Shown: one piece after another, positions 19,727-31,100 of the stretch
Layout: every line of letters begins with the position of its first letter
How positions within the stretch are numbered: position 1 is the first letter of the stretch
Origin: Nemertoderma westbladi
Lineage: Eukaryota > Xenacoelomorpha > Nemertodermatida > Nemertodermatidae
Assembly (NCBI GenBank): GCA_032718475.1
Contig: JAUCBJ010005049.1
Coordinates: 1 to 55,665 of the forward strand
Length of the DNA stretch: 55,665 bases
Reading direction: 5' to 3'
Translations under genes and position numbers: made by a program
The notes under the pieces: model-generated
Told to the model about the DNA's origin: nothing
What the model saw: the letters and a program-made list of their open reading frames with translations, nothing else
Database searches by the model: none

Positions 19727-22700
19727 CAAACGGCAGCGGCAGAATTAGAGCGACAAACGGCAGAATTAGCGCAACGAAACGCAGCGGCAGAACTAGAGCG
19801 ACAAACGGCGGAACTAGAGCGACAAACGGCAGCGGCGGAATTAGAGCGAGAAAGGTTAGTTTCGGAAGCGCGGGCCGAAATGAAAACACGGCAAATAAAA
19901 GCTCAATCCGCTATACGACAAGCGGAGTTTGAGGCGCAACGACAACAAACGGAACAACGAGAGAAGACAGCTAAACTTCATTTCGAACTCGAGAAGAAGG
20001 CGAGAGAATTAGCGAACGCCGAGGAGGATCTGGATCAAAAGGCCCGCGATCGATCAATGAGATCTCGTGACGGACATGATTTGGACCAGTTAGAGGTAAG
20101 ACATCGCCAAATTCAGGAACGGAAGAAGGAAGGAAGCGTAGGAGCACCCGGACGGGAACGACAATTGGTAAAAGATTTGTGTCAACGATTCCCACAAGTA
20201 ACTCCTATGTTTGCACCAATTATGACAAAGAAACCTGTTTCGATTGCGGGTAGTAGTGATATTTCTCCTATCCATGGTGTGACGGAACACAGGTTTGTTA
20301 TTCCGGACGAGTTTACACCGCCAAGAGCAACGTCGTCGCCTATTCCAAAAGTCAAGGTAAGTAACCCGCCGATTACGGATCGTAGTAGTTTGTTGACTGG
20401 ACCTGCACTACTGACAACTAAACAGGTGAGTCCACCGTCGACACCTAAACCCGTTACACACTACGCTTACCCAATTACGTTTCGACCTACAAGGCCAGTC
20501 GATTCAGCTGTTGCTCGACCACCGAACCAGTTTACATCGCAATCTACGACTTCGAGGAAGACTTGTGAGCCTACCGAACAACGGAGACCAGTGGATACGC
20601 GACCGTTCAACCAATTTACATCGCAATCTACGACTTCGAGGAAGACTTGTGAGCCTACCGAACAACGGAGACCAGTGGATACGCGACCGTTCAACCAATT
20701 TACATCGCAATCTACGACTTCGAGGAAGACTTGTGAGCCTACCGAACAACGGAGACCAGTGGATGATGTTCCGAAACGAAACGTTAGAATTCGTACGACG
20801 CAACGAACGCGAACACGTCGACCACCATATCCAGATGATAGTAGTACTTCGAGCGAATCGGATTACCCGAAACGCGAGGTATTTAGAACAGGGGCGGCCG
20901 ATGGATATAAACGCGAGCGTTCAGACAACTCCTTTGTAGACAATCCTCCACAGAATACACCAACACAGAAGGCGTTACAACCAACGGACGCAATAAGTAC
21001 ACAACAGTTCGCCGACATCATGCGACCAGTTGTCAACAAGTTGGCTCAGATCGAGGAGCGTCTGGAGGAAGTTCAAACCGATAGTTCGAGGAACACTGAA
21101 TTCGAACACAATAGACACCCGAAGGAACCACAAAGACCGGTACCTTCAAACCCCACATCGTATCAGGGAAAAGCGCCAAGAAGGGAGAACATCAACCAGT
21201 GTACCAACCAAGGACGCGAAACTCTGAACGTTGCCGAGGAGATAGCGAAATTCGCAGCCAGACAAGGATTGCCGGTGCAACAACCACCGAAGTTTTCCGG
21301 TAGCTCAAAACACTGGCATACTTTCGTAGACTATATCGAATCCCAGATCGCCGTGTGCGCCTTTACATCACGGGAGAAGTTTAATTACCTGCTTCAAACG
21401 TTGTCAGGAGAACCTAAACGTTTGGCAGAGACCTTCGTTGGTGTACCGGACGCCTTCGAACTAGCGTACGATCGTTTAACTTCGATATACGGAGGTACAG
21501 TCAGTATGGCCAGGTCAGTAATAGAGGAACTCTGTAAGGGAGGGGCTATTACTAAACCCGTCGACTTATTAAAACTGGCTGACGAGATAAGGAACGCTAT
21601 CACTACTTTAAGATCCATTGGACAACTTGATTACGGGAATACCCCTACAGTCCTATTAAAGATCATAGGACGACTCCACCATCGACTTCGTCGGGAGTGG
21701 AGAAAGATCGAATACCAGCGAGAAGAGCGGGGTGGATTCTTAAAATTGGAGGACGTGTACCTTTTAATATCAAGGGAGGCAGTAGTAGAAACTCGATCCA
21801 ACTACACTGACCAGCACATCGTGGCAGAAGGAATCACATTGCCATCCTCCAACCGACAAAAATCCCAGACAACATCCACCAAGACGGCCACATACACCAC
21901 ACCGACGGAATCACGACAATTCTCGGACGGTAGTGGGGTATCTGCGCCCATTGGGATAAAACAGACGAGACAGCAACTCAGTACCGACTTCAGCGGCTGC
22001 CAATACTGCGAACATTTAGGCAAGCGGTATATCGGTCACAAGTTGCGAGGTTGTCGACAGTTTCGCGAGTTGAACTCGGAAGAACGACGGCTGCAGATAC
22101 GGCCACTGGACTCTTGTTGGCGGTGTACGCGACACGGACACGTCCGTAAAGATTGCCCAAATACCGACACTTGTCCATCCTGTGGACGCAACCACGACGG
22201 TCTGCTCCACACAGACAGCCACACGCCGACAAAACGCTTCGCCAGAGAACACCCGGAAGCAGCAGCGAGATGTGATGCGGCCTACAGAAAACGAGAATCG
22301 AAAACGACTCCAACCTTCGTGACCCATATTGAGGATTGCTTCTCAGAACAATCCGGATCGTCGGACGAAGAGTTAGAAGACGACGACGAATATTCCAATG
22401 GAGACGAACAACCGTCGATCGCGCTTCTGACTACTGACCAACTGAAGGGATTCAGTGTACTTCCGATTAAGATTACTGGCACAAAGGGGAGCAAGAGAAT
22501 CTACGCGATTCTAGATTCAGCCTCATCTCACAGCTACGTGGATGAAAAGATAGCTGACGTAGTGACGGATCTTAGACAAGGTAAGCGCGTCAGTTATACC
22601 GTAAGTAGTATGCACGGACAGCGTGCAATACCAGTGACACGAGTTAAGTTGGACTTAGACTCTCTTCTTCCAAAATCGCAACACAGCGAGAGGGAGAGGT

Positions 22701-25700
22701 CTTTGCTACCCTTCAAGGATTTGACCTTTGCGGCCACCAAAGACTTTAGTAACCTACTAGGTCCGGTCCCAGAACAATCCTTGGAGGACCGTAAGTATTT
22801 CAGACACCTTGGTGTACCTGAATGTCCTGTCAATTATAGATCGGTAGCAATGCTGATCGGGACGGACCAATTCAACCTACATCAGGTATGGGAAACCAGA
22901 CCATCGGCAGTCGTAGCGGGAAACGCATACGCCTGTAGAACGCCGATAGGGTGGTATACTCGAGCGCCTGTGCGCACACTAGACATAAGTGACGAGGAAG
23001 ATGTACAAAGTACATGTAGTTTATTAACTACAAATTCAATTCATTCCTTCTCACACGACGTGAACCATACTACACTACAGTCGACAAAACGTGACAGACG
23101 TGTGACTAGTATGATAAGTCACAAGGAGCAGCTAATCCACCAGCGGAGCGTAGAACTTGGGGAGAAGACGAGTCAGCTAGAGATTCCATCGACGACAGAT
23201 GATAACGCCGGAAGGCTTGCGAGTCTACCTACCCCAACGACATCAACAATACACGTCGATATCGATGCTGACGCGTTGAGAAATCATCAAATGGAACAAG
23301 CTGCACTGGACAAAGAATTAACGGAGAAGACTATCAGGTGGTTAGAACAAGATACAGCTGAACCTGGTAGCTACGAACCTTGTATGTCGGAACAGGAGAA
23401 ACAATCTCTGAAGATCATGGAAGATACTATCCGACAGACGGAGGACGGACATTACGAGGTGGGGATGTTATGGCATAGCCAAAGTCCTAAACTTATAAAC
23501 AACTACCCACTAGCGTTAAGACGTCTACACTCAATCCGACAACGTCTATTAAAGGACGAGAAAGCCCATCTGCAGTACAACACTCAGATGGAGACGTATT
23601 TGACTAAGGGATACGCTATCCGAATGACTAACCCGGAGCGAGTGACCGACCAGACGTACTACTTGCCACATCACTACGTGAGACATCCCGACAAACCAGA
23701 CAAAGTACGCGTAGTCAATGACTGTGCGGCTCTGTTTGAGGGAATGTCCCTCAATAGCGAGTTGATGGATGGACCAAACATGAATAATTATCTTATGGGG
23801 GTGATTATGCGCTTCCGTCAGCATCAAGTAGCTTTTACTTGCGACGTTGAAGCGATGTTTCACCAAGTGAGAGCGTTAGAGCGAGACAGAGACAGTTTGC
23901 GGTTCCTCTGGTATCCGGAAGGAGACTTAAGTCTACCACCGGCGACTTACCAAATGCAAGTTCGCGTTTTCGGTGCCAGAGACAGCCCAAACTGCACGAT
24001 GTACGCCCTAAAACAAGCCGCTAGAGATCAGAAACACCTGTATGACCCAGAGATAATTAGGATTGTGGAACGTGACTTTTACGTCGACGACGGATTACAG
24101 AGTTGTGACACAGTAGAACGTGCTACAACAGTAGCACATCAATTACGGGACTGCTTAGCGGGCGGAGGTTTTAACCTCACCAAATTCGCCTCAAACAGTG
24201 CCGAATTAGTAGATTCATTCGGAACGACTGAGCGTGGAGGTGGTGACATAGACCTAGAGTTCGAACCACTACCGACGACCAAGGTGTTGGGGCTCTTTTG
24301 GGACCCAAACACAGACAACTTTCGAGTGAAGGTGAGACTGGACAGTCAAGAGAACACACTGACAAAGAGATCATGCTTGTCAAAATTGAGCCGATTGTTC
24401 GATCCGTTAGGATTCATCAGTCCAGTGATACTGCAAGCCCGCATTTATATGCGCAGTATTTGGAAGGATGGACTAACATGGGACGAGCCGATCTCATCAG
24501 ACCAAGTGGACTTATGGAAGACCTGGGAGGCGGAATTATCTTCGCTAGAGGATTATTCCATACCCAGAGTTTACTTTCCATTACAAACTACATTTCCTGA
24601 CAACTTGGAATTACACTGTTTTTCTGACGCCAGTGACAACGGCTTTGGTGTAGCAGCGTACTTGCGCAGACAAGTAGACTCAGAAGCATTTGATGTTTCG
24701 CACATTACTTCTAAGGCAAAAACAATGCCTACTAAGTATATGACGACACCACGAGCTGAGCTACAAGCCGCAACACTATCAACCACCATCGTAAACCTTA
24801 TACAGACAGAACTACAGTCAAGTTTACAGATATTTTATTGGACTGACGCGACGTTGGTTTTATTTTACATAAACAACGACACACTTGAATTCAAGACATT
24901 CGTAGCTAACCGTCGCGCAGAAATTCTAGACCGTTCAATAAAAGAGGATTGGCGACAGTGTCCCGGACCACAAAACCCAGCTGATATTGCGTCGCGAGGA
25001 ATGATGCCTGAGGAATTCTGTAAACCGGAGAACAAAGAATTTTGGCAACACGGACCCCAATTCTTGCAGAAATCGACACAAGATTGGCCTCCGTTATACG
25101 ACAACAAATCTAACACTATCCCTAAGGACGCCGAAATCAAGAAACCAAAAAAGGGGAAGACAAAGAAAAAGACGACGGCGGCAAAACTCAAGAAAAAACC
25201 GAAGGCGAAATGGAAAGATATAACTTCAAAGGTCAAGAGAGGAAGACTTGCGAGCCTTTCTACACCAGACATATCGCCAGACGGTCAACCAGACACGTTA
25301 CTAGACAGCCAACCAGACATTTTACCAGACATATCACAAAATGTTCTACCAGACGCTAGTAACACACTGACAAACAGTAAAGCCGCAGTTTCTCTATTGG
25401 AGCGGCCTTCTATTGACAAACAACCAGATACGTTACCAGACGTATCGCCAGACACATTACTAGACAGTCGACTAGACACTAGTAACGTACTGACAAATAG
25501 TGAAGCCGCAGTTTCCCTATTGGAGCGGCCTTGTATTGACAAACTACCAATTTTGACACACTTGAGCAACCATAAGCACGGTGAAACCTCATGTATTACA
25601 GATGTGGGTAGTACCTACGCTAATGTAAATACAGGTGTTACTCTGCGCTCAAGAGACATACCGAACTTGCAACCTACGGTGAGACCTGGGATTAATGTCG

Positions 25701-27091
25701 GCAGAAAAATAAGTTTACCGAAACCTGCTGACCCCATAGAGTTCAAACCACCATTAACGATCGACTTACAAAGTACCGACAATCAAGGTAAGAAGACGAA
25801 GAAGGACAAATTACTTGTAGACCCGGACGGATCAACAGTCAACAAGGGAATACTTACCGGCGGACCCGTGGGCCCTTCTAGTAATTCAAAACCTTCCAAA
25901 ATCTCCATTGACTTACCTGATGACGTCACAAATACTCACGTCGATCGTATTGTAAACTTAACAGATTCTTGGTCAAACGCTTGCCGAAAGTTAGCGTGGA
26001 TTGTACGTTTTGTACAATACGTAAAAGGCAAACGTGACTTTACACGTCGACTTACATTGGCTGAGATTGACAGGTGTGAGATTAAATTAATTCGCCATTA
26101 CCAACTGCGATATTTCGCACGCGAATTCACATCTATACATCAAGGTCTACCAATCAAGTCGTCACCAATACTGAGTTGGAGTCCGATTATTTATAATGGC
26201 TTAATTTGTCATAAATCTCGGCTTCAAAACATTGACTTTAACACAAACTTTAGATACCCAATAATAATACCGCAACATCACGAACTACAACGTGCAATGA
26301 TACTGGACGCACATTTACATCTGAAACACGCTGGAAGACACCACTGTCTTTCCTACTTACGTACAAGATTTGTATTAATTAGACCCAGTAAAGCGTTAAG
26401 TTCAGTGACACGTACGTGTATTATTTGTAAAAAGGTACATTCTAGAATAGGTACCCAAGAAATGAGTGAACTACCACAAGCACGACATCAAGCATTCAGA
26501 CCACCTTTTACAGAGACTGGAATTGATTGCTTTGGTCCCATACATACGAAACGTGGACGTATACTAGTAAAACGCTGGGGACTGATTTTCACATGTATGT
26601 CCAGTAGGGCAGTTCATATTGAACGTGTGATGGATCTTTCTACCAACGCGTTTATACTAGCCTTGCGGCGATTTATCGCCAGACGCGGACTAGTGAAATG
26701 CTTGTACTCAGACCAAGGGACAAACTTTGTTGGTGCTCGGAATGAGATTGCTAGAGCCTTTAAGAAATTAGATCATGATCAAATCTCGAACGAACTACAA
26801 CCTCACAAGATTGTTTGGAAGTTTAATCCTCCAGATAGTCCATGGAGAGGTGGAGTCTGGGAGAGATTGATTAGATCTATAAAGACAGCCATGGCAAAAG
26901 TCATTCCAGTAAACCACATATTGACAGACGACCAACTGACAACACTGTTTGTTGAAATCGAGGCAATACTAAATACTAGACCAATAGTATTAGTACCCGA
27001 TGACAAACAATCTCAGTTTGCTTTGACACCGGCTCCTGCTTATGCAGGCACCGACAACTTTGACACCTATTTCTATTCCAATAGAAAGTGA
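19727..27091 (+). CDS. BEL-1 gag-pol: coiled coil, gag core, zinc fingers, PR, RT, RH, IN
   Basis: Frame is open to TAA/TGA-type stop at 27091; the first ATG after the nonsense codon is 19880. Numbering from 18668: coiled coil to about residue 480; three 28-residue repeats near 617-700; gag core (FSGSSKHWHTFVDYI) near 880-1000; Cys/His fingers from C1111 and CWRCTRHGHVRKDC near 1151; protease at D1283 with LDSAS (D-S-A, not D-T-G/D-S-G); RT of Pao type with YVDD at D1807-D1808; RNase H region (FSDASDNGFG); a Lys-rich then PD-rich linker of about 270 residues; integrase with HLHLKHAGRHH, CIICK, D2620, D2682 and E2732 (GGVWERLIRS). It is nearly intact. A frameshift at about 27045-27060 detaches the integrase C-terminus. 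Confidence 0.92.
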   Translation, partial: QTAAAELERQTAELAQRNAAAELERQTAELERQTAAAELERERLVSEARAEMKTRQIKAQSAIRQAEFEAQRQQTEQREKTAKLHFELEKKARELANAEEDLDQKARDRSMRSRDGHDLDQLEVRHRQIQERKKEGSVGAPGRERQLVKDLCQRFPQVTPMFAPIMTKKPVSIAGSSDISPIHGVTEHRFVIPDEFTPPRATSSPIPKVKVSNPPITDRSSLLTGPALLTTKQVSPPSTPKPVTHYAYPITFRPTRPVDSAVARPPNQFTSQSTTSRKTCEPTEQRRPVDTRPFNQFTSQSTTSRKTCEPTEQRRPVDTRPFNQFTSQSTTSRKTCEPTEQRRPVDDVPKRNVRIRTTQRTRTRRPPYPDDSSTSSESDYPKREVFRTGAADGYKRERSDNSFVDNPPQNTPTQKALQPTDAISTQQFADIMRPVVNKLAQIEERLEEVQTDSSRNTEFEHNRHPKEPQRPVPSNPTSYQGKAPRRENINQCTNQGRETLNVAEEIAKFAARQGLPVQQPPKFSGSSKHWHTFVDYIESQIAVCAFTSREKFNYLLQTLSGEPKRLAETFVGVPDAFELAYDRLTSIYGGTVSMARSVIEELCKGGAITKPVDLLKLADEIRNAITTLRSIGQLDYGNTPTVLLKIIGRLHHRLRREWRKIEYQREERGGFLKLEDVYLLISREAVVETRSNYTDQHIVAEGITLPSSNRQKSQTTSTKTATYTTPTESRQFSDGSGVSAPIGIKQTRQQLSTDFSGCQYCEHLGKRYIGHKLRGCRQFRELNSEERRLQIRPLDSCWRCTRHGHVRKDCPNTDTCPSCGRNHDGLLHTDSHTPTKRFAREHPEAAARCDAAYRKRESKTTPTFVTHIEDCFSEQSGSSDEELEDDDEYSNGDEQPSIALLTTDQLKGFSVLPIKITGTKGSKRIYAILDSASSHSYVDEKIADVVTDLRQGKRVSYTVSSMHGQRAIPVTRVKLDLDSLLPKSQHSERERSLLPFKDLTFAATKDFSNLLGPVPEQSLEDRKYFRHLGVPECPVNYRSVAMLIGTDQFNLHQVWETRPSAVVAGNAYACRTPIGWYTRAPVRTLDISDEEDVQSTCSLLTTNSIHSFSHDVNHTTLQSTKRDRRVTSMISHKEQLIHQRSVELGEKTSQLEIPSTTDDNAGRLASLPTPTTSTIHVDIDADALRNHQMEQAALDKELTEKTIRWLEQDTAEPGSYEPCMSEQEKQSLKIMEDTIRQTEDGHYEVGMLWHSQSPKLINNYPLALRRLHSIRQRLLKDEKAHLQYNTQMETYLTKGYAIRMTNPERVTDQTYYLPHHYVRHPDKPDKVRVVNDCAALFEGMSLNSELMDGPNMNNYLMGVIMRFRQHQVAFTCDVEAMFHQVRALERDRDSLRFLWYPEGDLSLPPATYQMQVRVFGARDSPNCTMYALKQAARDQKHLYDPEIIRIVERDFYVDDGLQSCDTVERATTVAHQLRDCLAGGGFNLTKFASNSAELVDSFGTTERGGGDIDLEFEPLPTTKVLGLFWDPNTDNFRVKVRLDSQENTLTKRSCLSKLSRLFDPLGFISPVILQARIYMRSIWKDGLTWDEPISSDQVDLWKTWEAELSSLEDYSIPRVYFPLQTTFPDNLELHCFSDASDNGFGVAAYLRRQVDSEAFDVSHITSKAKTMPTKYMTTPRAELQAATLSTTIVNLIQTELQSSLQIFYWTDATLVLFYINNDTLEFKTFVANRRAEILDRSIKEDWRQCPGPQNPADIASRGMMPEEFCKPENKEFWQHGPQFLQKSTQDWPPLYDNKSNTIPKDAEIKKPKKGKTKKKTTAAKLKKKPKAKWKDITSKVKRGRLASLSTPDISPDGQPDTLLDSQPDILPDISQNVLPDASNTLTNSKAAVSLLERPSIDKQPDTLPDVSPDTLLDSRLDTSNVLTNSEAAVSLLERPCIDKLPILTHLSNHKHGETSCITDVGSTYANVNTGVTLRSRDIPNLQPTVRPGINVGRKISLPKPADPIEFKPPLTIDLQSTDNQGKKTKKDKLLVDPDGSTVNKGILTGGPVGPSSNSKPSKISIDLPDDVTNTHVDRIVNLTDSWSNACRKLAWIVRFVQYVKGKRDFTRRLTLAEIDRCEIKLIRHYQLRYFAREFTSIHQGLPIKSSPILSWSPIIYNGLICHKSRLQNIDFNTNFRYPIIIPQHHELQRAMILDAHLHLKHAGRHHCLSYLRTRFVLIRPSKALSSVTRTCIICKKVHSRIGTQEMSELPQARHQAFRPPFTETGIDCFGPIHTKRGRILVKRWGLIFTCMSSRAVHIERVMDLSTNAFILALRRFIARRGLVKCLYSDQGTNFVGARNEIARAFKKLDHDQISNELQPHKIVWKFNPPDSPWRGGVWERLIRSIKTAMAKVIPVNHILTDDQLTTLFVEIEAILNTRPIVLVPDDKQSQFALTPAPAYAGTDNFDTYFYSNRK
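20519..20764 (+). repeat. 84-bp tandem repeat in gag, three copies
   Basis: Three consecutive 84-bp units encode 28-residue repeats (each with FTSQSTTSRKTCEPTEQRR). Units are almost identical, so the amplification is recent. Each carries one copy of the dispersed 20-bp motif (20556, 20640, 20724). Confidence 0.9.
25347..25560 (+). repeat. 123-bp duplication in RH-IN linker
   Basis: Two units 123 bp apart encode TNS[KE]AAVSLLERP; surrounding residues are PD/LPD-rich. Part of an expanded low-complexity linker between RNase H and integrase. Confidence 0.75.
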
Positions 27092-27446
27092 CAGCTACGG
27101 TAGAAAAGCGTGGAAAATCACGCAACTACTAGCTAACAAATTCTGGGAAATATGGCAAAACCATTATTTGCCCTCTATTTCTGCCAGAACAAACTGGTAC
27201 AATAACACCCGCGCATTAAAGCCGGGAGATCACGTGCTGTTAGCGGAAGTGAATCTAAAAAGACGCTTCTGGATAACAGGTGTAATTTTAGCCACACATC
27301 CATCTATGGATGGAGTGACAAGAACTGTGACAGTACGGACAATTGACGGTCGTACAGTAGACAGACCGACTCAACGTCTCGTACTTCTTGAAGAGACTCG
27401 TAACGAGTCTGGAGACTACAAATCTCCACCTAATACTAGTAAATAA
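27042..27446 (+). CDS. BEL-1 integrase C-terminal region (frameshifted off pol)
   Basis: In the +1 frame relative to pol. It continues the BEL integrase after the catalytic core: TPISIPIESDS, then WEIWQNHYLPS and the SH3-like tail with LKPGDHVLLAEVN and DRPTQRLVLL, ending at TAA 27446. The overlap with the pol frame around 27045-27091 and the smooth continuation of family sequence indicate a single-base indel. There is no slippery heptamer that I recognise, so I read it as a mutation. Confidence 0.82.
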   Translation: MQAPTTLTPISIPIESDSYGRKAWKITQLLANKFWEIWQNHYLPSISARTNWYNNTRALKPGDHVLLAEVNLKRRFWITGVILATHPSMDGVTRTVTVRTIDGRTVDRPTQRLVLLEETRNESGDYKSPPNTSK

Positions 27447-28110
27447 TTAGGAGTTTACAAATAGATTTCCACGTACCTGTACACCGTAGTAAGGACAGCG
27501 GTAGAATTCCATTGTCTTTATATGTGAACATTGAGGGTGGTACCCTTATGTCTCACATAGGAGCGGGATTGGTAGGTATAAGAAATGGAATTCTACTTGG
27601 AACTCACAATATTGAGACATTTTCGAAATTTTAGACAATCCATTTGGATTTGAAACATTTTTAAAAAATTTTCTCCAGTGAATAGATTTCAGGGTACAGT
27701 CGAGTGGAACTTAAAATTAGAGAAACAAGAGAGGAAGACTTGCGAGCCTTTCTTAAAATTTTAATTAAAATTTACACGGTCTTGTTTCAATAAGTTACGT
27801 CAATAAATAGACTCCCCTATATTTATTACTAATTCTTGATTGCTTATTTTCTGATAATAGTTTGGGATCAAAAGGTGAGTATTTTAGACTCACGGCCAGT
27901 TTAGCCCAAATTCGTTTTTATTTCGGCAAAAAAATTTTAGATAAGAAGCAGCGTGTCATTAAAGAAACCCTAGATCTTAGGCTATGGGTAGGAGGTTAGA
28001 GCGTTGTCGAGCCCAAAGGGCAGACGAAACTCTCACGTCTCCTCACAACTAACTACAAACTCTGTTGTATTCCCTCTAGTAGTAATGATTATGTAACTAC
28101 ACCCCTAATT
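27447..28110 (+). other. pol-ORF3 spacer
   Basis: Non-coding, 664 bp. Holds the stem-loop at 27501-27596, one copy of the 20-bp motif (27733-27752) and a pyrimidine tract followed by ctag at about 28063-28079 that could serve as a splice acceptor 31 nt before the ORF3 start. A two-codon upstream ATG frame (28086-28094) precedes ORF3. Confidence 0.6.
27501..27596 (+). other. Large stem-loop between pol and ORF3
   Basis: Outer stem of 13 perfect pairs (27501-27513 with 27584-27596), then 7 pairs (27521-27527 with 27553-27559), 4 pairs (27528-27531 with 27548-27551) and 5 pairs (27534-27538 with 27542-27546) closing a GGT loop. Placement after pol and before a downstream ORF resembles that of retroviral transport or translation-control elements; function is not shown. 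Confidence 0.75.
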
Positions 28111-31100
28111 ATGGAGAAAGGGATACAAGGAGAGCCGAGATGGGGATATGATATCCAAGAGGAGGCAGCAGCGCCATTCGAAAGATTTGGAGCCAAGGAC
28201 TATACTATATTCGGTATAAAAGAATTATCGGAAAGTACAGCGAAACTCGCGAGAACTAAATATGACTCGAATGTATTAAAGAGAAGACAAAACGCATTAA
28301 ACGAAAGAATCGAAAGTTTGCGCCAAACCTTCAACGAACTTTACCCGTACGACGCTTTGTGTGATACGGGAGACATTAGCGAAGACCCCGATACTGAAAT
28401 TAGTCGTTTGTATCATACCATGCAATACCTAAAGGCGCACGAACCTATGCCCGCGGTAAGAGATGAATTCGATGGAATGCATCTTTACAGACGAACTCGA
28501 GGGGATGATAGAGAAACCAAGGAAGCATTTTCAGTGTATAAACTTTATTATCAATGCGGTTCTTGTATGCGCGAACAACGAAATGCGATTCCGATGCGTT
28601 TGAATAAGGAAAATCCCGAACCGATATTGGCGAGGTGTTCGAATCATCAACAACTACGCTACCAGGAAGGAGGGTATCCTTTATCGAATCCATATCATTC
28701 GTTTGCTATGACCGGACCAAAGGCGGGAGAAACTGTCATTTACCCACCCAAGGTTGTTGAACCCGATGTATTTGAACTTACGCTGGACGAGGCAAATCAG
28801 TCAACCCGCGAAAAGAAAGAAGCTCTTAGCCTATACAGAGCCTACAAGGCTTTCGAGAAAGGTGAGATGAAAGAATGGGGCGGAAGACTCGCGAGCCTAC
28901 CTTACCATTGGACGTCACACGATCAAACTCCAGCTAAGGAGATGACACCGGAAGTTTTCGAGAGCATAAACTTTGCTCAAAACGTTATTCAGAGACTACA
29001 GATTGCATCCCCGGAGAGGACAAGAGAAATGCAACCGTATAGTACTTCAACTACGAAACCATTGAGTACGACACTCAACTTTCCTATTAGTATACCAGTC
29101 CGACAGGATACGACGTACGAAATACCCATCGTGGATCATCCAGAAATCATTTCGAACTTGGAGTTTCTTCCTGCAGTTGTTTTCAGCGATATGAGTAAGA
29201 TATATGATTTACGTAGACATATTACTCAAAAGGTCGTGTGCAACGTTCCACCTCATATTCAAGATTTCAAGGAACTGGATAGAGCTGGTGCCGATATAGC
29301 TCTGAGTAATTTGAAAGGATATTTAACCAAGACGATTCGTTTATGGATTGGAACCGGAACCTTCGAGTCGGATACAGATATTGCCGCGGATTGGCGAGGT
29401 AAGGTTATTCGTTTCGAAGATGATAAGGACATAGAGAAGATTTGGCAACCTTCGGAAGAATTGCTGGATGAATGGAATAGGACGTTTAGATCGGTTCAGG
29501 AAAATGGTTACATGTTTTACGACAACGAGGGCGGCAGTCATCAGCAGAGTTTGACTTCTAAGACTATACAAATTAGAGCGGCGGACGGAGTCCTGCACGT
29601 TTTCAGTAGACAGAGGAGCGACAAACGAATGCCGATACCTCCAGCGAATACAAAGCGACACCATCTTATCACCGACATAGTAAAGAAGATGGACCAAGCT
29701 TGTAATATTGACGCTAGAATGTTACCGAAGATGGTAAGAAACATGATTTTAGATAAAACTGTTGTAAAGATTGGATCAGGAGTAAGGGAGGACTTAATTA
29801 GCGACTTCGCCGGCATGACGGACAGCGATGACCGACTACCGACACCTTACGTCGACACTCGACCTCTTATTTTGTGGTCTATAGAACAGGGATATTTTCG
29901 TGAGTATAATACTCAGAAGACTGGAACTGGATACATTTCCTACCTGTTATTCAATTGGGATTATAAGGAAAATAAGAGAAACAAGTATATTGAAACTTAT
30001 GGAGAAGGTGATACTCCAGATATGAGTGAGTTTGAATCACAGCTTAAATGGAGAGGATGCGTGTATTGGGCTATTACGTCACCTCCAAGAGCGGTCCTAC
30101 AATATTATTTAGCAATAGAGTCGTCAGTGAATGTTTGCCTAATCGCCGACATTGTGTCTCGGACTCTCAAAAGACATCCACTTTGTCTCGGAGAAGATCA
30201 TACTTTCTACATGGAAGGGAGAATTCGTACCGACGTGTTTAGACGATTCCTTGAACCCTTCTACAACTCCGACGCTCAGTGTAATGCCTTCACTCGAGCA
30301 GGATTTAGTATATTTCGAGACGTGTATCTTCGCTGTGCGGGATATCTTATCGAAAGACCATCTATGTTTACATTGTTACCCTATGAAGGAGAACGTATCG
30401 TGGAAATTACGGAAGAATCACGGCAGACGCGCGCGCCTATCGGTCACCTCGGTGATGATTTCAAAGTAACTACTACGATCGCCGACGATCCTTTAGAGGA
30501 ACTTCTTGAGATAGAAAGGAACCTCCCGAAGAAATCTCAGACGGAGATTCGACAACTTGAAGCAACAGATGCTATAGTTTGTATACAACCTTCAGAAACC
30601 TACCAACCCATAGACCCAGATGATTACGATTATAGTATGGGAGGAAGCGCTCGACCGATTGGAGATCTTATATACGAACGAGTGTGGTACCCTGCCAATA
30701 CGATGTGTAGTAAATGTGGCGTCGCTGGACATCATATGACAAAGTGCAGTGGAAAGCACATTACTACGACTCAGCTAATCTGTGGATGGTGTGGGGATCA
30801 AGGGTCTCATACCTTTTATACTTGCTGGAGATTTATGGCTCAATGTACTTACTGCAATATAAAGGGACATCGAGCATCTGAATGCCAACTAAGAGACATA
30901 CCCTATGAACACGAATCTGTAAAACTCGTGAGGAAGTTATTTGATGAGTGGGAAGATTTAGCCGACGAACATGTATCAGCACAAAGAAGACGGTTTCCGA
31001 TGAGAGCGCATCTCGGATTTTGGGCGGTAAATCCTCAAACGATGATGTCGGAAGGATACATCTCCGCTATGCCCCAATATGACGAACTTATCGAGGTTGT

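Noticed and set aside
19720-19730. Programmed readthrough at the gag TGA
   Set aside because: Neighbouring repeat units have CGA at the same place, indicating a point mutation.
27040-27095. Programmed +1 frameshift between pol and the integrase tail
   Set aside because: It lies inside a conserved integrase region and no slippery site or stop-context signal is evident; a single-base indel is simpler.
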